From Deltaproteobacteria bacterium (GTDB taxonomy: Bacteria > Myxococcota_A > UBA9160 > UBA4427): 57,707 nucleotides of DNA. Where the stretch lies: assembly GCA_019310975.1 (NCBI GenBank), contig JAFDDH010000007.1:1-57707 (forward strand), written 5' to 3'. The translations under genes were made by a program, and so were the position numbers. The notes under the pieces were generated by a model that was not told the origin of the DNA, did not search any database, and saw nothing but the letters and a program-made list of their open reading frames with translations. Positions within the stretch are counted from its first letter, which is position 1. Every line of letters starts with the position of its first letter. Positions 47,530 to 55,930 of this stretch are shown one piece after another.

Positions 47530-48429
47530 ATGGGCGTCGACGCGAAGGGCACACTCGGCTTCACGAAGATGCACGGAGCCGGCAACGACTTCGTGGTTCT
47601 GGACGGCATTCGCGACCGCTTGCCGGCCGATCTCGGCGCTTTCTCACGTCGCATCGCCGACCGACACTTCGGGATCGGCTGCGATCAGGTGCTGGTTGTC
47701 CGCGAGTCGGGCGAAGCGGACTTCCGGATGCAGATCTTCAACCTCGACGGCTCACAGGTGGAGATGTGCGCGAATGGAATCCGAGCCTTCTTCAAATACC
47801 TGCGTGACCACGGCCACACCAGCCGGGACGAGATCGGGGTGGAGACTCTCTCCGGCGTGGTGCGGCCACGCTGGGCGGGTCACGACAATGTGACCGTCGA
47901 CATGGCGCGGCCGATCCTGGCCCCGGCCAAGATTCCGACGACGCTCGGGTCCGGGGAAGGACCCGTACTCGACATGACCCTCGAGGTGCCAAAGGAGCTC
48001 ACCCCCGACGGGTCGGGGCGTGTCGTGCTCTGCGCCGCCTCGATGGGCAACCCACACGCCGTCATCGAGGTGCCGGACGTGAACACCGCGCCGGTGAGCG
48101 CACTGGGCGCCTACATCGAGCACAGCGACGCCTTCCCAAACCGTGTGAACGTCGAGTTCATACAGGTGCTGGCACGCGATCGGATTCGGCAGCGCACCTG
48201 GGAGCGGGGTACCGGCGAGACGCTGGCGTGCGGGAGCGGGGCCTGCGCGGTGGCCGTGACCTCGATGCTGCGCGATGTGGTCGACCGTCGCGTCACCATC
48301 GAGCTGCGTGGTGGAGAGCTCGAGATTGCCTGGGCAGATAATCACGCGCACGTAACCATGACGGGGCCGGCCGCCGAGGTGTGGAGCGGTACCATTGCGC
48401 TGATGCCGGACGAGCCGCTGGAGGGCTAG
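47530..48429 (+). CDS. dapF: Diaminopimelate epimerase
   Basis: DapF converts LL- to meso-diaminopimelate for lysine and peptidoglycan. The 299-aa protein has FTKMHGAGNDFVVLDGI, FGIGCDQVLVV, the first catalytic Cys in EMCANGIRAFFKYL, GNPHAVIEV, NRVNVEFIQV, ERGTGETLACGSGACAVAVTS (second catalytic Cys) and a C-terminal GPAAEVWSGTI. The ATG at 47530 is preceded by AAGGAAG; a GTG at 47512 is the alternative. It is 3 bp before dapA. Confidence 0.96.
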   Translation: MGVDAKGTLGFTKMHGAGNDFVVLDGIRDRLPADLGAFSRRIADRHFGIGCDQVLVVRESGEADFRMQIFNLDGSQVEMCANGIRAFFKYLRDHGHTSRDEIGVETLSGVVRPRWAGHDNVTVDMARPILAPAKIPTTLGSGEGPVLDMTLEVPKELTPDGSGRVVLCAASMGNPHAVIEVPDVNTAPVSALGAYIEHSDAFPNRVNVEFIQVLARDRIRQRTWERGTGETLACGSGACAVAVTSMLRDVVDRRVTIELRGGELEIAWADNHAHVTMTGPAAEVWSGTIALMPDEPLEG

Positions 48430-48432
48430 GCG

Positions 48433-49308
48433 ATGTACGAGGGAATCCTGACCGCGCTGGTGACGCCCCTTCGCGATGGGGAGATCGACGCGGCCGCGCT
48501 GCGCGAGCTCGTCGAGATCCAGATCGATGCGGGCGTGACGGGTCTCGTGCCCTGCGGATCAACCGGCGAATCCGCGACGCTATCCCACGACGAGCACCGC
48601 CAGGTGGTCGAGATCGTCGTCGAGGCCGTCGCCGGGCGCGTCCAGGTGGTGGCCGGCACCGGGTCGAACTCCACCCGCGAGGCCATCGATCTGACACGAC
48701 ACGCCAAGCAGGCCGGCGCCGACGGCGCGCTGCTGCTCTCGCCCTACTACATCAAGCCCACCCAGGAAGGCATCTACGCCCACTACGCGAAGATCGCCGA
48801 GGAGACCGAGTTTCCGCTGCTCGTCTACAACATCCCGGGCCGCACGGCGTCGAATATCCAGCCCGAGACGTTGGCGCGCCTGGCCGAGGTCGACTACGTG
48901 GTGGGTGTCAAGGAGGCGTGCGGCGACATCGACCAGATCGCGCACGTGGCGGCGAGCTGTCCAGAGGATTTCGCCTTGCTCTCGGGCGACGACTCGATGA
49001 CGCTGCCGCTGCTCGCGGTGGGCGGCAAGGGCTGCATTTCGACCAGCTCGAATGTCGTGCCGCGTGAAATGTGTGCTCTCGTGAATGCCTGGAAGGCCGG
49101 CCAGCCTGGCCGCGCGCTCGAGATCCACCAGCAGCTGATGCCACTCTTCGACATCCTCTTTTGCGAGACGAATCCGATCCCGCTGAAGGCGGCCCTACAT
49201 CTGATGGGCCGGATTGGGCCGGAGATCCGGCTACCGCTCACACCCCTCACCGAGCCGAACCGCGAGCGCCTGCAGGTCGCCCTCAAGGACCTGGGGATCG
49301 TTTCGTGA
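48433..49308 (+). CDS. dapA: 4-hydroxy-tetrahydrodipicolinate synthase
   Basis: DapA condenses pyruvate with aspartate semialdehyde. The 291-aa length is standard. Motifs: GILTALVTPLRDGEIDAAALRELVEIQIDAGVTGLVPCGSTGESATLSHDEH, VVAGTGSNSTREAI, LLLSPYYIKPTQEGIYAHY, LLVYNIPGRTASNI (Tyr), VVGVKEACGDIDQI (Schiff-base Lys) and LLSGDDSMTLPLLAVGGKGCISTSSNVVP. The stop overlaps dapB by 4 bp. Usually feedback-regulated by lysine. Confidence 0.97.
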   Translation: MYEGILTALVTPLRDGEIDAAALRELVEIQIDAGVTGLVPCGSTGESATLSHDEHRQVVEIVVEAVAGRVQVVAGTGSNSTREAIDLTRHAKQAGADGALLLSPYYIKPTQEGIYAHYAKIAEETEFPLLVYNIPGRTASNIQPETLARLAEVDYVVGVKEACGDIDQIAHVAASCPEDFALLSGDDSMTLPLLAVGGKGCISTSSNVVPREMCALVNAWKAGQPGRALEIHQQLMPLFDILFCETNPIPLKAALHLMGRIGPEIRLPLTPLTEPNRERLQVALKDLGIVS

Positions 49309-50093
49309 GCGGCCGGCGCGTACTCGTCGTCGGTGCCTGCGGCCGCATGGGCGAGCAGGTCCGCAAGTGGGTGCGGGAACACGACGAGCTCGTCGTGGCG
49401 GCCGCCTTGGAGGCGGAAGGACATCCGCTGCAGGGAGAAGAGATCGAATCGGGCGTCATTCTATCCAGCGATCCGAAGGCCGCACTCCTCGACGTCGACG
49501 TCGCCATCGACTTCACGATTCCGCGCGCAACGATCGAGACGATGCGTGCCGCCGCCCATGCAGGCGTCGCCTACGTGACCGGGACGACCGGACTCTCCGG
49601 CGACGAGAAGGCGGAGGTCGCGGCACTCGCCAAGCGTATTCCGGTCGTGCACGCAGCGAACTTCTCCGTCTCGGTGAACGTGCTCGGCTGGCTGGCCCGC
49701 GAAGCGGCCCGCAAGCTCGGCGACGGCTTCGACGCCGAGCTCTTCGAGATCCACCACGCGGCGAAGCGCGACGCGCCGAGCGGCACGGCCCTCTTCCTCG
49801 CCGAGGCGGTCGCAGAGGGACAGGGGAAGACGCTGGCCGACCACCTGGTGGTGGAACGGGTCGGCGAGACCGGCGCGCGCCCGAATGGCGCGATCGGGAT
49901 CCAGACCCTGCGCGGCGGCGACAACCCGGGCGAGCACACGCTCTATTTCGTGGGGGTGGGCGAGCGCATCGAGCTCGTACATCGATCCGCGACGCGCGAT
50001 CACTTCGCGAAGGGCGCGGTGCGAACGGCGGCCTGGCTGGTCGGGCGGGGGCCGGGCCTCTACCCGATCGATGAGGTGTACGGGCTGGCGTGA
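49305..50093 (+). CDS. dapB: 4-hydroxy-tetrahydrodipicolinate reductase
   Basis: DapB reduces the DapA product with NAD(P)H. From the GTG at 49305 it is 262 aa. Motifs: RRVLVVGACGRMGEQVRKWV (nucleotide-binding), AIDFTIPRATIETMRAA, GTTGLSGDEKAEVAALAKRIPVVHAANFSVSVNVLG, the signature EIHHAAKRDAPSGTALFLAEAV and GDNPGEHTLYFVGVGERIELVHRSATRDHFAKGAVRTAAWLV. Longer starts run through dapA and were not used. It closes the argH-dapFAB block, followed by a terminator. Confidence 0.96.
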   Translation: MSGRRVLVVGACGRMGEQVRKWVREHDELVVAAALEAEGHPLQGEEIESGVILSSDPKAALLDVDVAIDFTIPRATIETMRAAAHAGVAYVTGTTGLSGDEKAEVAALAKRIPVVHAANFSVSVNVLGWLAREAARKLGDGFDAELFEIHHAAKRDAPSGTALFLAEAVAEGQGKTLADHLVVERVGETGARPNGAIGIQTLRGGDNPGEHTLYFVGVGERIELVHRSATRDHFAKGAVRTAAWLVGRGPGLYPIDEVYGLA

Positions 50094-50150
50094 GCCGGCC
50101 AACCCTTCATCTCATCGCGAATCGGTCGCGCGCAGCCCCGAAAGACAGAA

Positions 50151-50178
50151 GGGCCCCGCGGCTCACGCCACGGGGCCC
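50151..50178. terminator. Bidirectional terminator between dapB and glnA
   Basis: Arms GGGCCCCG and CGGGGCCC enclose a 12-base loop, with two more pairs inside. On the minus strand it is followed by the T-rich TTCTGTCTTTC, a reasonable glnA terminator. It serves dapB less well because no T-tract follows on the plus strand. Confidence 0.7.
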
Positions 50179-50232
50179 TCGACTCCATCCAACGCCAGCG
50201 GCCGACCCGATTCTCGGGTCGCCCGCCTACGC

Positions 50233-51651
50233 CTAGATGTCGTAGTAGAGCTCGAACTCGTGCGGGTGCGGTCGCACGCGAACCGGGTCGCACTCCTCTT
50301 CACGCTTGTACTCGATCCAGGTCTGGATCGCATCCTCGGTGAAGACGTTGCCCTTGAGGAGGAAGTCGTGATCCTCCTCGAGGCACTCGAGGGCCTCCTC
50401 GAGGCTGCCGGGCATCGACGGGATACCCGCCTTCTCCTCGGCGCTGAGCGCGTAGATATTCTTGTCGAGCGGCTCACCGGGATCGATCTTGCTCTCGATC
50501 CCGTCGAGGCCCGCCATCAGCATGGCGGTGAAGGCCAGGTAGGGGTTGGCGCTCGGATCGGGGTACCGCACCTCGATGCGCTTCGCCTTCGGGCTCTGGC
50601 TGTACATCGGGATGCGGCAGGCCGCCGAGCGATTGCGCGTCGACATGGCCAGGTTGACCGGCGCCTCGAAACCCGGCACCAAGCGCTTGTAGCTGTTGGT
50701 GGTCGGGTTCGTGAACGCGGACAGTGCGCGGCTGTGTTTCAGAATGCCGCCCGTGTAGTGCAGACCGAGCTGCGAGAAGCCCCCGTAGCCATCGCCCGCA
50801 AAGAGCGGCTTGCCCTCCTTCCAGACCGACTGGTGACAGTGCATTCCCGAGCCATTTCCCTCGAAGATCGGCTTCGGCATGAAGGTCGCCGTCAGGCCGT
50901 TCTGGCGTGCAACGTTCTTCACCGCGTATTTGTACTTGATGACCTGATCCGCCATCTCGACGAGCGGGCTGAAGACCATGTCGATCTCGCACTGGCCGGC
51001 CGTCGCCACCTCGTGGTGCTGGGCCTCGATCTTGATTCCCAGCTGCTGCTGCATGACCAGCACCATCTCGGTACGCAGATCCTGCAGGCTGTCGGTGGGG
51101 GGAGTCGGGAAGTAGCCCTCCTGGGAGCGCGGCTTGTAGGCGAGGTTGCCGCCCGGCTCCTCGGCGCCCGAGTTCCACGAGCCCTCCGGCGAGTCGATGC
51201 TGTAGAAGCCGTGATCCGCACCCGTGCTGAATCGCGCATCGCTGAAAACGAAGAACTCGGCCTCGGGTCCGAAGAAGGCGGTGTCGCCAATTCCGGAGCT
51301 CTTGAGATAGGCCTCGGCCTTCTTGGCGATGTAGCGGGGATCACGCGAGTAGTTCTCGCGAGTGATCGGATCCACGATGTCGCATATCATCACCATCGTG
51401 GGATGCTGGAAGAAGGGATCGATGAACGCGGAATCGGGATCCGGGATCATCAGCATGTCGCTCTCGTGGATGGCCTGCCATCCGCGAATCGACGAGCCGT
51501 CGAATCCCTGTCCGTCCTCGAACGTATCCTCGTTGATAAACTCGATCGGGTAGGAGCAGTGCTGCCAGGTGCCCGGCCAATCGGTGAAGCGGAGATCCAC
51601 CATCACACAGTTGTTTTCAATCGCGAATGCAAGTACTTCCTTGGGAGTCAT
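50233..51651 (-). CDS. glnA: Glutamine synthetase type I
   Basis: GlnA makes glutamine from glutamate, ammonia and ATP; it is a dodecamer. The 472-aa length fits GSI-beta. Motifs: [77 protein letters not shown] (active site), [45 protein letters not shown] and the adenylylation segment [14 protein letters not shown] with the target Tyr. It follows glnB by 54 bp on the same strand, so one sigma-54 promoter (52170-52187) probably drives both. Confidence 0.98.
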   Translation of the reverse strand: MTPKEVLAFAIENNCVMVDLRFTDWPGTWQHCSYPIEFINEDTFEDGQGFDGSSIRGWQAIHESDMLMIPDPDSAFIDPFFQHPTMVMICDIVDPITRENYSRDPRYIAKKAEAYLKSSGIGDTAFFGPEAEFFVFSDARFSTGADHGFYSIDSPEGSWNSGAEEPGGNLAYKPRSQEGYFPTPPTDSLQDLRTEMVLVMQQQLGIKIEAQHHEVATAGQCEIDMVFSPLVEMADQVIKYKYAVKNVARQNGLTATFMPKPIFEGNGSGMHCHQSVWKEGKPLFAGDGYGGFSQLGLHYTGGILKHSRALSAFTNPTTNSYKRLVPGFEAPVNLAMSTRNRSAACRIPMYSQSPKAKRIEVRYPDPSANPYLAFTAMLMAGLDGIESKIDPGEPLDKNIYALSAEEKAGIPSMPGSLEEALECLEEDHDFLLKGNVFTEDAIQTWIEYKREEECDPVRVRPHPHEFELYYDI

Positions 51652-51705
51652 TGAGCCTTCCTTGGTGAACCCAGAACCGCTCTCTCGATGCTGGGGGGGT
51701 TGGGA

Positions 51706-52203
<498 letters not shown>

Positions 52204-52280
52204 TCACACGCAACGAGAGCCCGCTGAGGCGAGTTTCGACGGTCTTGACCGACGTGAGACCGCCCAAACGTGCGGAGTTG

Positions 52281-52297
52281 TGCACAGTCGCTGGGCA
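52281..52297. promoter_or_regulatory. NtrC-like enhancer dyad upstream of glnB
   Basis: TGCACAGTCGCTGGGCA fits the NtrC pattern TGCAC-N7-GTGCA with one mismatch (GGGCA). It begins 109 bp from the start coordinate of the sigma-54 core, nearly the same spacing as in front of the porin. Confidence 0.6.
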
Positions 52298-52444
52298 GCG
52301 GCTGCCCGTTTCGGCAGCAGTGGCGCCAGATCCGTGGGCCGACCACGGCGCCGTCGTCGAGGCCGGTGGCCGGCACGCAGACGAGACCCGCCGTGAGCCA
52401 CTTCCCAAGCGGGTGTGGGCGTACCCGCGCTCGACCGGCCGGTT

Positions 52445-52460
52445 GGGAATGCCTCTTGCA
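52445..52460 (+). promoter_or_regulatory. Possible sigma-54 promoter of the Fis-like gene
   Basis: GGGAATGCCTCTTGCA keeps the -24 GG, the -12 TTGCA and their spacing, but mismatches three other positions. It lies 170 bp before the Fis-like GTG and overlaps the 14-bp repeat. Confidence 0.3.
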
Positions 52461-52489
52461 GAATACCTCCTGCAGAATGCCTCTTGCAG
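52448..52489. repeat. 14-bp tandem repeat, three units
   Basis: Units AATGCCTCTTGCAG, AATACCTCCTGCAG, AATGCCTCTTGCAG. Outer copies are identical; the middle one differs at two positions. Each carries a (C/T)TGCAG that resembles a -12 element, so copies could tune promoter use. Confidence 0.85.
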
Positions 52490-52631
52490 TTTGATGCGAG
52501 GATGCGAGGAGATCGGGGAGTCGGGGGAGCTGGGTGGCCAGCACCGACCGACCGGCCCCGCGTGCTCGCGGGCCGAACGCAGTGGCCTCGACCGGAACGA
52601 GCCGAAACGAGCGGGAACGAGGTACTCAGCC

Positions 52632-52943
52632 GTGAGCATCCACTACGACGACACCCAGAGCAGTTTCGAGCCGGCCGGGGCCGCCGCGACGTCCGGGCCA
52701 TCCTCGGCCACCGCCGAGGAGTTCGCACGCTTCCTTCGCCAGGCCGAACGCCTGCCGGGCCACGGCGAGGCGGCGGGATCGCTGCGCGAGTGGCTCGACC
52801 TCGCCGAGGCCTGGCGGATCGCCCAGGCGTTGCGCGACTGCAAGGGCAACCGCTCGGCGGCCGCCCGCAAGCTCGGCATCGGGCGCCGCACCCTCTACGC
52901 CAAGATGGACAAGCTCCGCATCACACCCAGCTGGAGCTTCTGA
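52632..52943 (+). CDS. Stand-alone Fis-type HTH protein
   Basis: From the GTG at 52632 (GAGG about 10 bases upstream) the protein is 103 aa. The N-terminal half is low-complexity (DDTQSSFEPAGAAATSGPSSATAEEF). The C-terminal half is a Fis/HTH_8 domain of the kind ending NtrC proteins: LAEAWRIAQALRDCKGNRSAAARKLGIGRRTLYAKMDKLRI. It has neither a receiver nor an AAA+ domain. Divergent from glnB-glnA, it may be a small DNA-bending or competing regulator at the same sites; this is inference. Confidence 0.82.
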   Translation: MSIHYDDTQSSFEPAGAAATSGPSSATAEEFARFLRQAERLPGHGEAAGSLREWLDLAEAWRIAQALRDCKGNRSAAARKLGIGRRTLYAKMDKLRITPSWSF

Positions 52944-53002
52944 GCCACTCACTCGCTAGCCAGCAAGACCGGCGATCGGTCTTCGGGCCGGAAGGGGCCC
53001 TG

Positions 53003-53044
53003 ACGAAATGGGGCGCGACACCTTGGTGTCGCGCCCCATTTCGT
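53003..53044. terminator. 20-bp perfect-stem bidirectional terminator
   Basis: A 20-bp perfect inverted repeat (arms start ACGAAATGGGGCGCGACACC) with a TT loop lies between the convergent Fis-like gene and porin gene. The A/T-rich outer ends (AAAT/ATTT) supply short U-tracts in both directions. Confidence 0.85.
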
Positions 53045-53063
53045 TGCGTGCAGATCTCCTGGA

Positions 53064-54461
53064 TCAGAACTCGTACATCATCTGCAAGAGCATCACGTGC
53101 TGCGTGTCCTTCAAGATGGGTCCCGACTGCGGCAGGAAGATGCCCGATATGCCCATCCCCGTGCTAGAGAGGATGGCCGTCTGGGTCAGGAGATCGATGT
53201 TCGAGTAATCGAATCGATACTCCAGCTTGAGCGTGAGGCCGTCGATGGGGCTGTAGTCACCCGTTGCTGTAACCGACTGCAACGAGTTCTCGAGCGGCAA
53301 AAGCGGGATGTCCTCCTTGTAGCTCACGTACTCGTAGCGCAGCGCGATGCCCGCATTGTCGAGAACACTCAGACGCCCCGCACCCGCGATCGCCTGGTAG
53401 CTGGTCTTCAGCGTGCCGGGCGAGGTCGTGGTCGCCTTGTTGTTCTCCCAGCGGTAGTCGTAGTTGATCCACAGCGAGAGGTTCTCGACGGGATCGGCGG
53501 TCAGGACCAGGTCGAGGATGCCCATCGAGTCGTTGGCAACGCCGCCGGTGAACACCGGGAAGAAGATGCTGGTCGGGGCCGACTGGTCCTTGCCATATAC
53601 GAAGGTCGCACTGGCAAAGTACTTGTCCGCGCTGTAGGCGACCTGCGAGGTCAGTGCAGGCGCCTTGGTGTCGTCGATCCCGATCCCGCCGACGACGTCG
53701 TTCAGCGCGCCGATCGCCACCGAGAAGCCGCTGCCGATGTCGAGTTTCGCTACCGCGCCCACGTTGGTGATCGGCTGGAGGCCCCAGACGAGGCCGCGGG
53801 TGATGTTGAAGTTCGCATTCGTCTGCTCCACCTCAGCGCCGACGAGCGTCGGCAGAAGACCCCCGTCGATCTGCAGGCCCTGCATCAGCGGGATCAGGTA
53901 GCTCGCATAGGCGGAGTAGAAGCTCGGCGTGAAGCCGTCCGCGCCGGATCCGTAGCCGGCCCGCAGGTCCATGTGGAAGCCACCCCGGCTCTCCTCGGTG
54001 GGCGCCTTGTCGATCGAGATCCACGCCTGGTCGAGCTGGAAGGTGTTGCTGTCGGGATGGTGCGGATACCAGAGCGGGAACCCGGCACCCACACCGGGAA
54101 TGATCGAAGTATTCTGTCCGTTCTCTCCGCCGGGGGCCGAGTCCTCGACACTCGTGAAGTTGATCACGTAGCTGGCCGCGACCCAGCCCGAGAACTCGGT
54201 CTGCTCGAGAAAGCTCGAGAGTGCGGACTGCTCACCGCGCTCCTCGTCGAGGCCGGCGTCTTCGATCACCTGCTGCTGAGCTTCGACCGTGGCCTCGGCG
54301 TTGGCGATCTGGTCGTTCTGTGCCTGGAGCTGATCTTCCATCCGCTCCATGCGCTGCTTCATGTCCTGGATCTCGACGTCGAGATCGGTTGCTGCCGCGA
54401 GCTGCGGCACGAGCAAAATGCTCGCGGCCACGATGGCGACCGTCCTGCCAATGGATCTCAT
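53064..54461 (-). CDS. Outer-membrane beta-barrel porin (BBP2-like)
   Basis: From the ATG at 54461 the protein is 465 aa. A signal peptide (RTVAIVAASILLVPQLAAA) precedes a coiled-coil segment (IQDMKQRMERMEDQLQAQNDQIANAEATVEAQQQVIED), then a barrel of amphipathic strands (FSGWVAASYVINFTSVED; GGFHMDLRAGYGSG; LSLWINYDYRWENN; LTLKLEYRFDYSNIDLLT) ending with a C-terminal Phe (LLQMMYEF). It resembles the putative beta-barrel porin-2 family; the coiled coil recalls trimeric or peptidoglycan-contacting porins. Substrate unknown. Its promoter copies that of glnB-glnA, so it is probably induced in nitrogen limitation and may admit a nitrogen source. Confidence 0.85.
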   Translation of the reverse strand: MRSIGRTVAIVAASILLVPQLAAATDLDVEIQDMKQRMERMEDQLQAQNDQIANAEATVEAQQQVIEDAGLDEERGEQSALSSFLEQTEFSGWVAASYVINFTSVEDSAPGGENGQNTSIIPGVGAGFPLWYPHHPDSNTFQLDQAWISIDKAPTEESRGGFHMDLRAGYGSGADGFTPSFYSAYASYLIPLMQGLQIDGGLLPTLVGAEVEQTNANFNITRGLVWGLQPITNVGAVAKLDIGSGFSVAIGALNDVVGGIGIDDTKAPALTSQVAYSADKYFASATFVYGKDQSAPTSIFFPVFTGGVANDSMGILDLVLTADPVENLSLWINYDYRWENNKATTTSPGTLKTSYQAIAGAGRLSVLDNAGIALRYEYVSYKEDIPLLPLENSLQSVTATGDYSPIDGLTLKLEYRFDYSNIDLLTQTAILSSTGMGISGIFLPQSGPILKDTQHVMLLQMMYEF

Positions 54462-54641
54462 CTCGTTTCTCCCTGGGTGGTGGTTCCATGCCAACTCGTT
54501 CGGGTGGTGCCCAGTCCCGCTCGGGCCAGAGCCTCGCGGCCGGGCGCGGGACCCTCCGACCTGCCACCGGTGCAAGGTCGAAAGACTTGGACCGGGGGGT
54601 CGGTCTGCGATGTCGGGGAATGCATTCGATCGTGGGACTCG

Positions 54642-54659
54642 AATGCAGGATCCGTTCCA
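54642..54659 (-). promoter_or_regulatory. Sigma-54 promoter of the porin gene
   Basis: Minus-strand TGGAACGGATCCTGCATT is identical over 18 bp to the glnB promoter. The predicted start is about 54632, giving a leader of about 170 bases before the ATG. Confidence 0.8.
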
Positions 54660-54669
54660 GTGGAACGGA
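54651..54669. promoter_or_regulatory. 19-bp dyad overlapping the porin promoter
   Basis: TCCGTTCCAGTGGAACGGA is a perfect dyad (9-bp arms, one central base) covering the -24 element. A protein bound here would block sigma-54 RNA polymerase. Not present at the glnB promoter. Confidence 0.5.
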
Positions 54670-54751
54670 ATGGGCCGGTCGGTGTCCGGGCTACCTCAGG
54701 GAGCGCGCGGGCCCGCAGTTGGACGACCTTCCGCCCAGGGTCGCAGCCTCG

Positions 54752-54768
54752 TGCACAAGCGGTGTGCA
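54752..54768. promoter_or_regulatory. NtrC-like enhancer dyad upstream of the porin
   Basis: TGCACAAGCGGTGTGCA fits TGCAC-N7-GTGCA exactly and begins 108 bp from the start coordinate of the sigma-54 core. This is a standard enhancer distance. Confidence 0.7.
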
Positions 54769-54898
54769 GAGCCTGCTCGCCGATCGAGCATGCAGGGAGG
54801 TGACCCGAATCTTCGATGATCTCGAAGGTGTCACTCTCGACGGTATGGCGATCGACGGTGCCGTTCGACGCTGCCAATGAATCCAGCCCCCCATGGAT

Positions 54899-54957
54899 GA
54901 CACTCGAGTGAAGCGGCTCTCCGCATCGATTCTGCGACCTGTGTCGCCTCGAGTGTC
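54899..54957. repeat. 10-bp inverted repeat with 39-bp spacer
   Basis: GACACTCGAG (54899-54908) and CTCGAGTGTC (54948-54957) are perfect inverted arms around 39 bp. Each contains the palindrome CTCGAG. It may be a pair of protein sites or a long hairpin; no gene in or beside it explains it. Confidence 0.6.
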
Positions 54958-55076
54958 CCTTCGCTCCCGGCTATGGATCGATATCGGAAGACGGCTGGGG
55001 GGCTGTCCGTCCGATCACTGCGAGACGAGAGGCTGACGCATGTCGCACGTTCTGAAAAGGCTCGAATGCCGACGTT

Positions 55077-55115
55077 TTGACTGTGAGAGTCAATTTTATG
55101 TGATGGGGCTCACAG
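55077..55115. other. Overlapping inverted repeats downstream of the DUF2064 gene
   Basis: Two mutually exclusive hairpins share sequence: TTGACT-GTGAG-AGTCAA (55077-55093) and CTGTGAG...CTCACAG (55081-55087 with 55109-55115). The patch is AT-richer than its surroundings. It is beyond the stop of the leftward DUF2064 gene and may be its terminator; TTGACT could also be read as a -35. Confidence 0.4.
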
Positions 55116-55191
55116 GCTGATTGGACGTCGTTGAAGGGAATCCACTACGAACCGAACAATTTTGGGGGTAGGTACCCGCTCCAGCGATCAC

Positions 55192-55926
55192 TCATCGCTC
55201 CTCGATCCTGCTCCAGACATCCGCACCGTCCAGGTAGGCGAGGGTCCGCGGGCAGCTGTCCGCCTCGCCGGCATCCCGCGCACGTGCCAGCAGACGCAGA
55301 TCGGCCGCCGTATCGAGGTCGAAGCTGCGCTCGAGCAGCTTCACACCCAGTCCAAGCTGGCCGGCGTTCGCCATCGTTTCCTCGAGCACGCTGCCGGTGC
55401 TCATCGGGTGATCGAAGAGCCCTGTCTGGGGCGACCTCATTCCCACCAGCCCGTAGCCGCCATCGCGGTCGGGTGAGATGACCAGATCGTGGTCCTCGAG
55501 CTCGGCGAGCGCCGCTTCGAAATGCGATCGAGAGAGCAGCGGATTGTCGCTGCCGCGCAGCAGGATGCGCTGCGCGCCGGCCGCCGCGGCCTCGGCGGCG
55601 GCGTGGCCCATGCGTTCGCCGAGTCCCGCCCCGCGCTGCGCGATGACGCGAAAGCCCGCGGGAACGCGCTGCGCGATCTCCGCGCAGGACTCGGCGGGAT
55701 GTAGACACAGCACTGCGTCCAGGTCGAGCCCGTGCGCGATCTGCGCCGTGGCCTCGAGGACGTCGTCGAGCATGTGGCCATAGAGGGCGGCGGCCTGCTC
55801 GGGGGTGAGCGGTGGCGACATGCGCGTCTTCACCAGACCCGCGCGGGGCGCCTTCGCGAAGACCATCACACTGCCGGCCCGCTGGACCCAGGCGCTCTCG
55901 CCGGTGGCGGCATCGACGGTCGGCAT
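55192..55926 (-). CDS. DUF2064/GT-A-like glycosyltransferase
   Basis: The 244-aa protein from the ATG at 55926 belongs to the TIGR04282/DUF2064 group of GT-A-fold nucleotidyl/glycosyltransferase-like proteins. Motifs: RAGSVMVFAKAPRAGLVKTRMSPPLTPEQAAALY, GLGERMGHAAAEA, RILLRGSDNPLLSRSHFEAALAELEDHDLVISPDRDGGYGLVGM and the C-terminal FDLDTAADL. Related proteins occur in arsenosugar or other secondary pathways; the role here is unknown. It is 4 bp downstream of another nucleotidyltransferase-like gene. Confidence 0.88.
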   Translation of the reverse strand: MPTVDAATGESAWVQRAGSVMVFAKAPRAGLVKTRMSPPLTPEQAAALYGHMLDDVLEATAQIAHGLDLDAVLCLHPAESCAEIAQRVPAGFRVIAQRGAGLGERMGHAAAEAAAAGAQRILLRGSDNPLLSRSHFEAALAELEDHDLVISPDRDGGYGLVGMRSPQTGLFDHPMSTGSVLEETMANAGQLGLGVKLLERSFDLDTAADLRLLARARDAGEADSCPRTLAYLDGADVWSRIEER

Positions 55927-55930
55927 GCGC

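Larger units (their letters stand above)
54462..55191. other. Non-coding region upstream of the porin
   Basis: This 730-bp stretch contains the sigma-54 promoter, a dyad and an NtrC-like enhancer for the porin (54642-54768), a long-spaced inverted repeat (54899-54957) and a structured AT-richer patch (55077-55115). I see no convincing gene; a 26-codon frame at 54800 with a GGGAGG upstream is too short to support. Confidence 0.6.

Noticed and set aside
45804-47654. - strand open frame of 616 codons
   Set aside because: Antisense to argH, a clear enzyme gene.
54800-54880. 26-codon frame with a GGGAGG-like site
   Set aside because: Too short, no conserved feature, and overlaps the porin control region.
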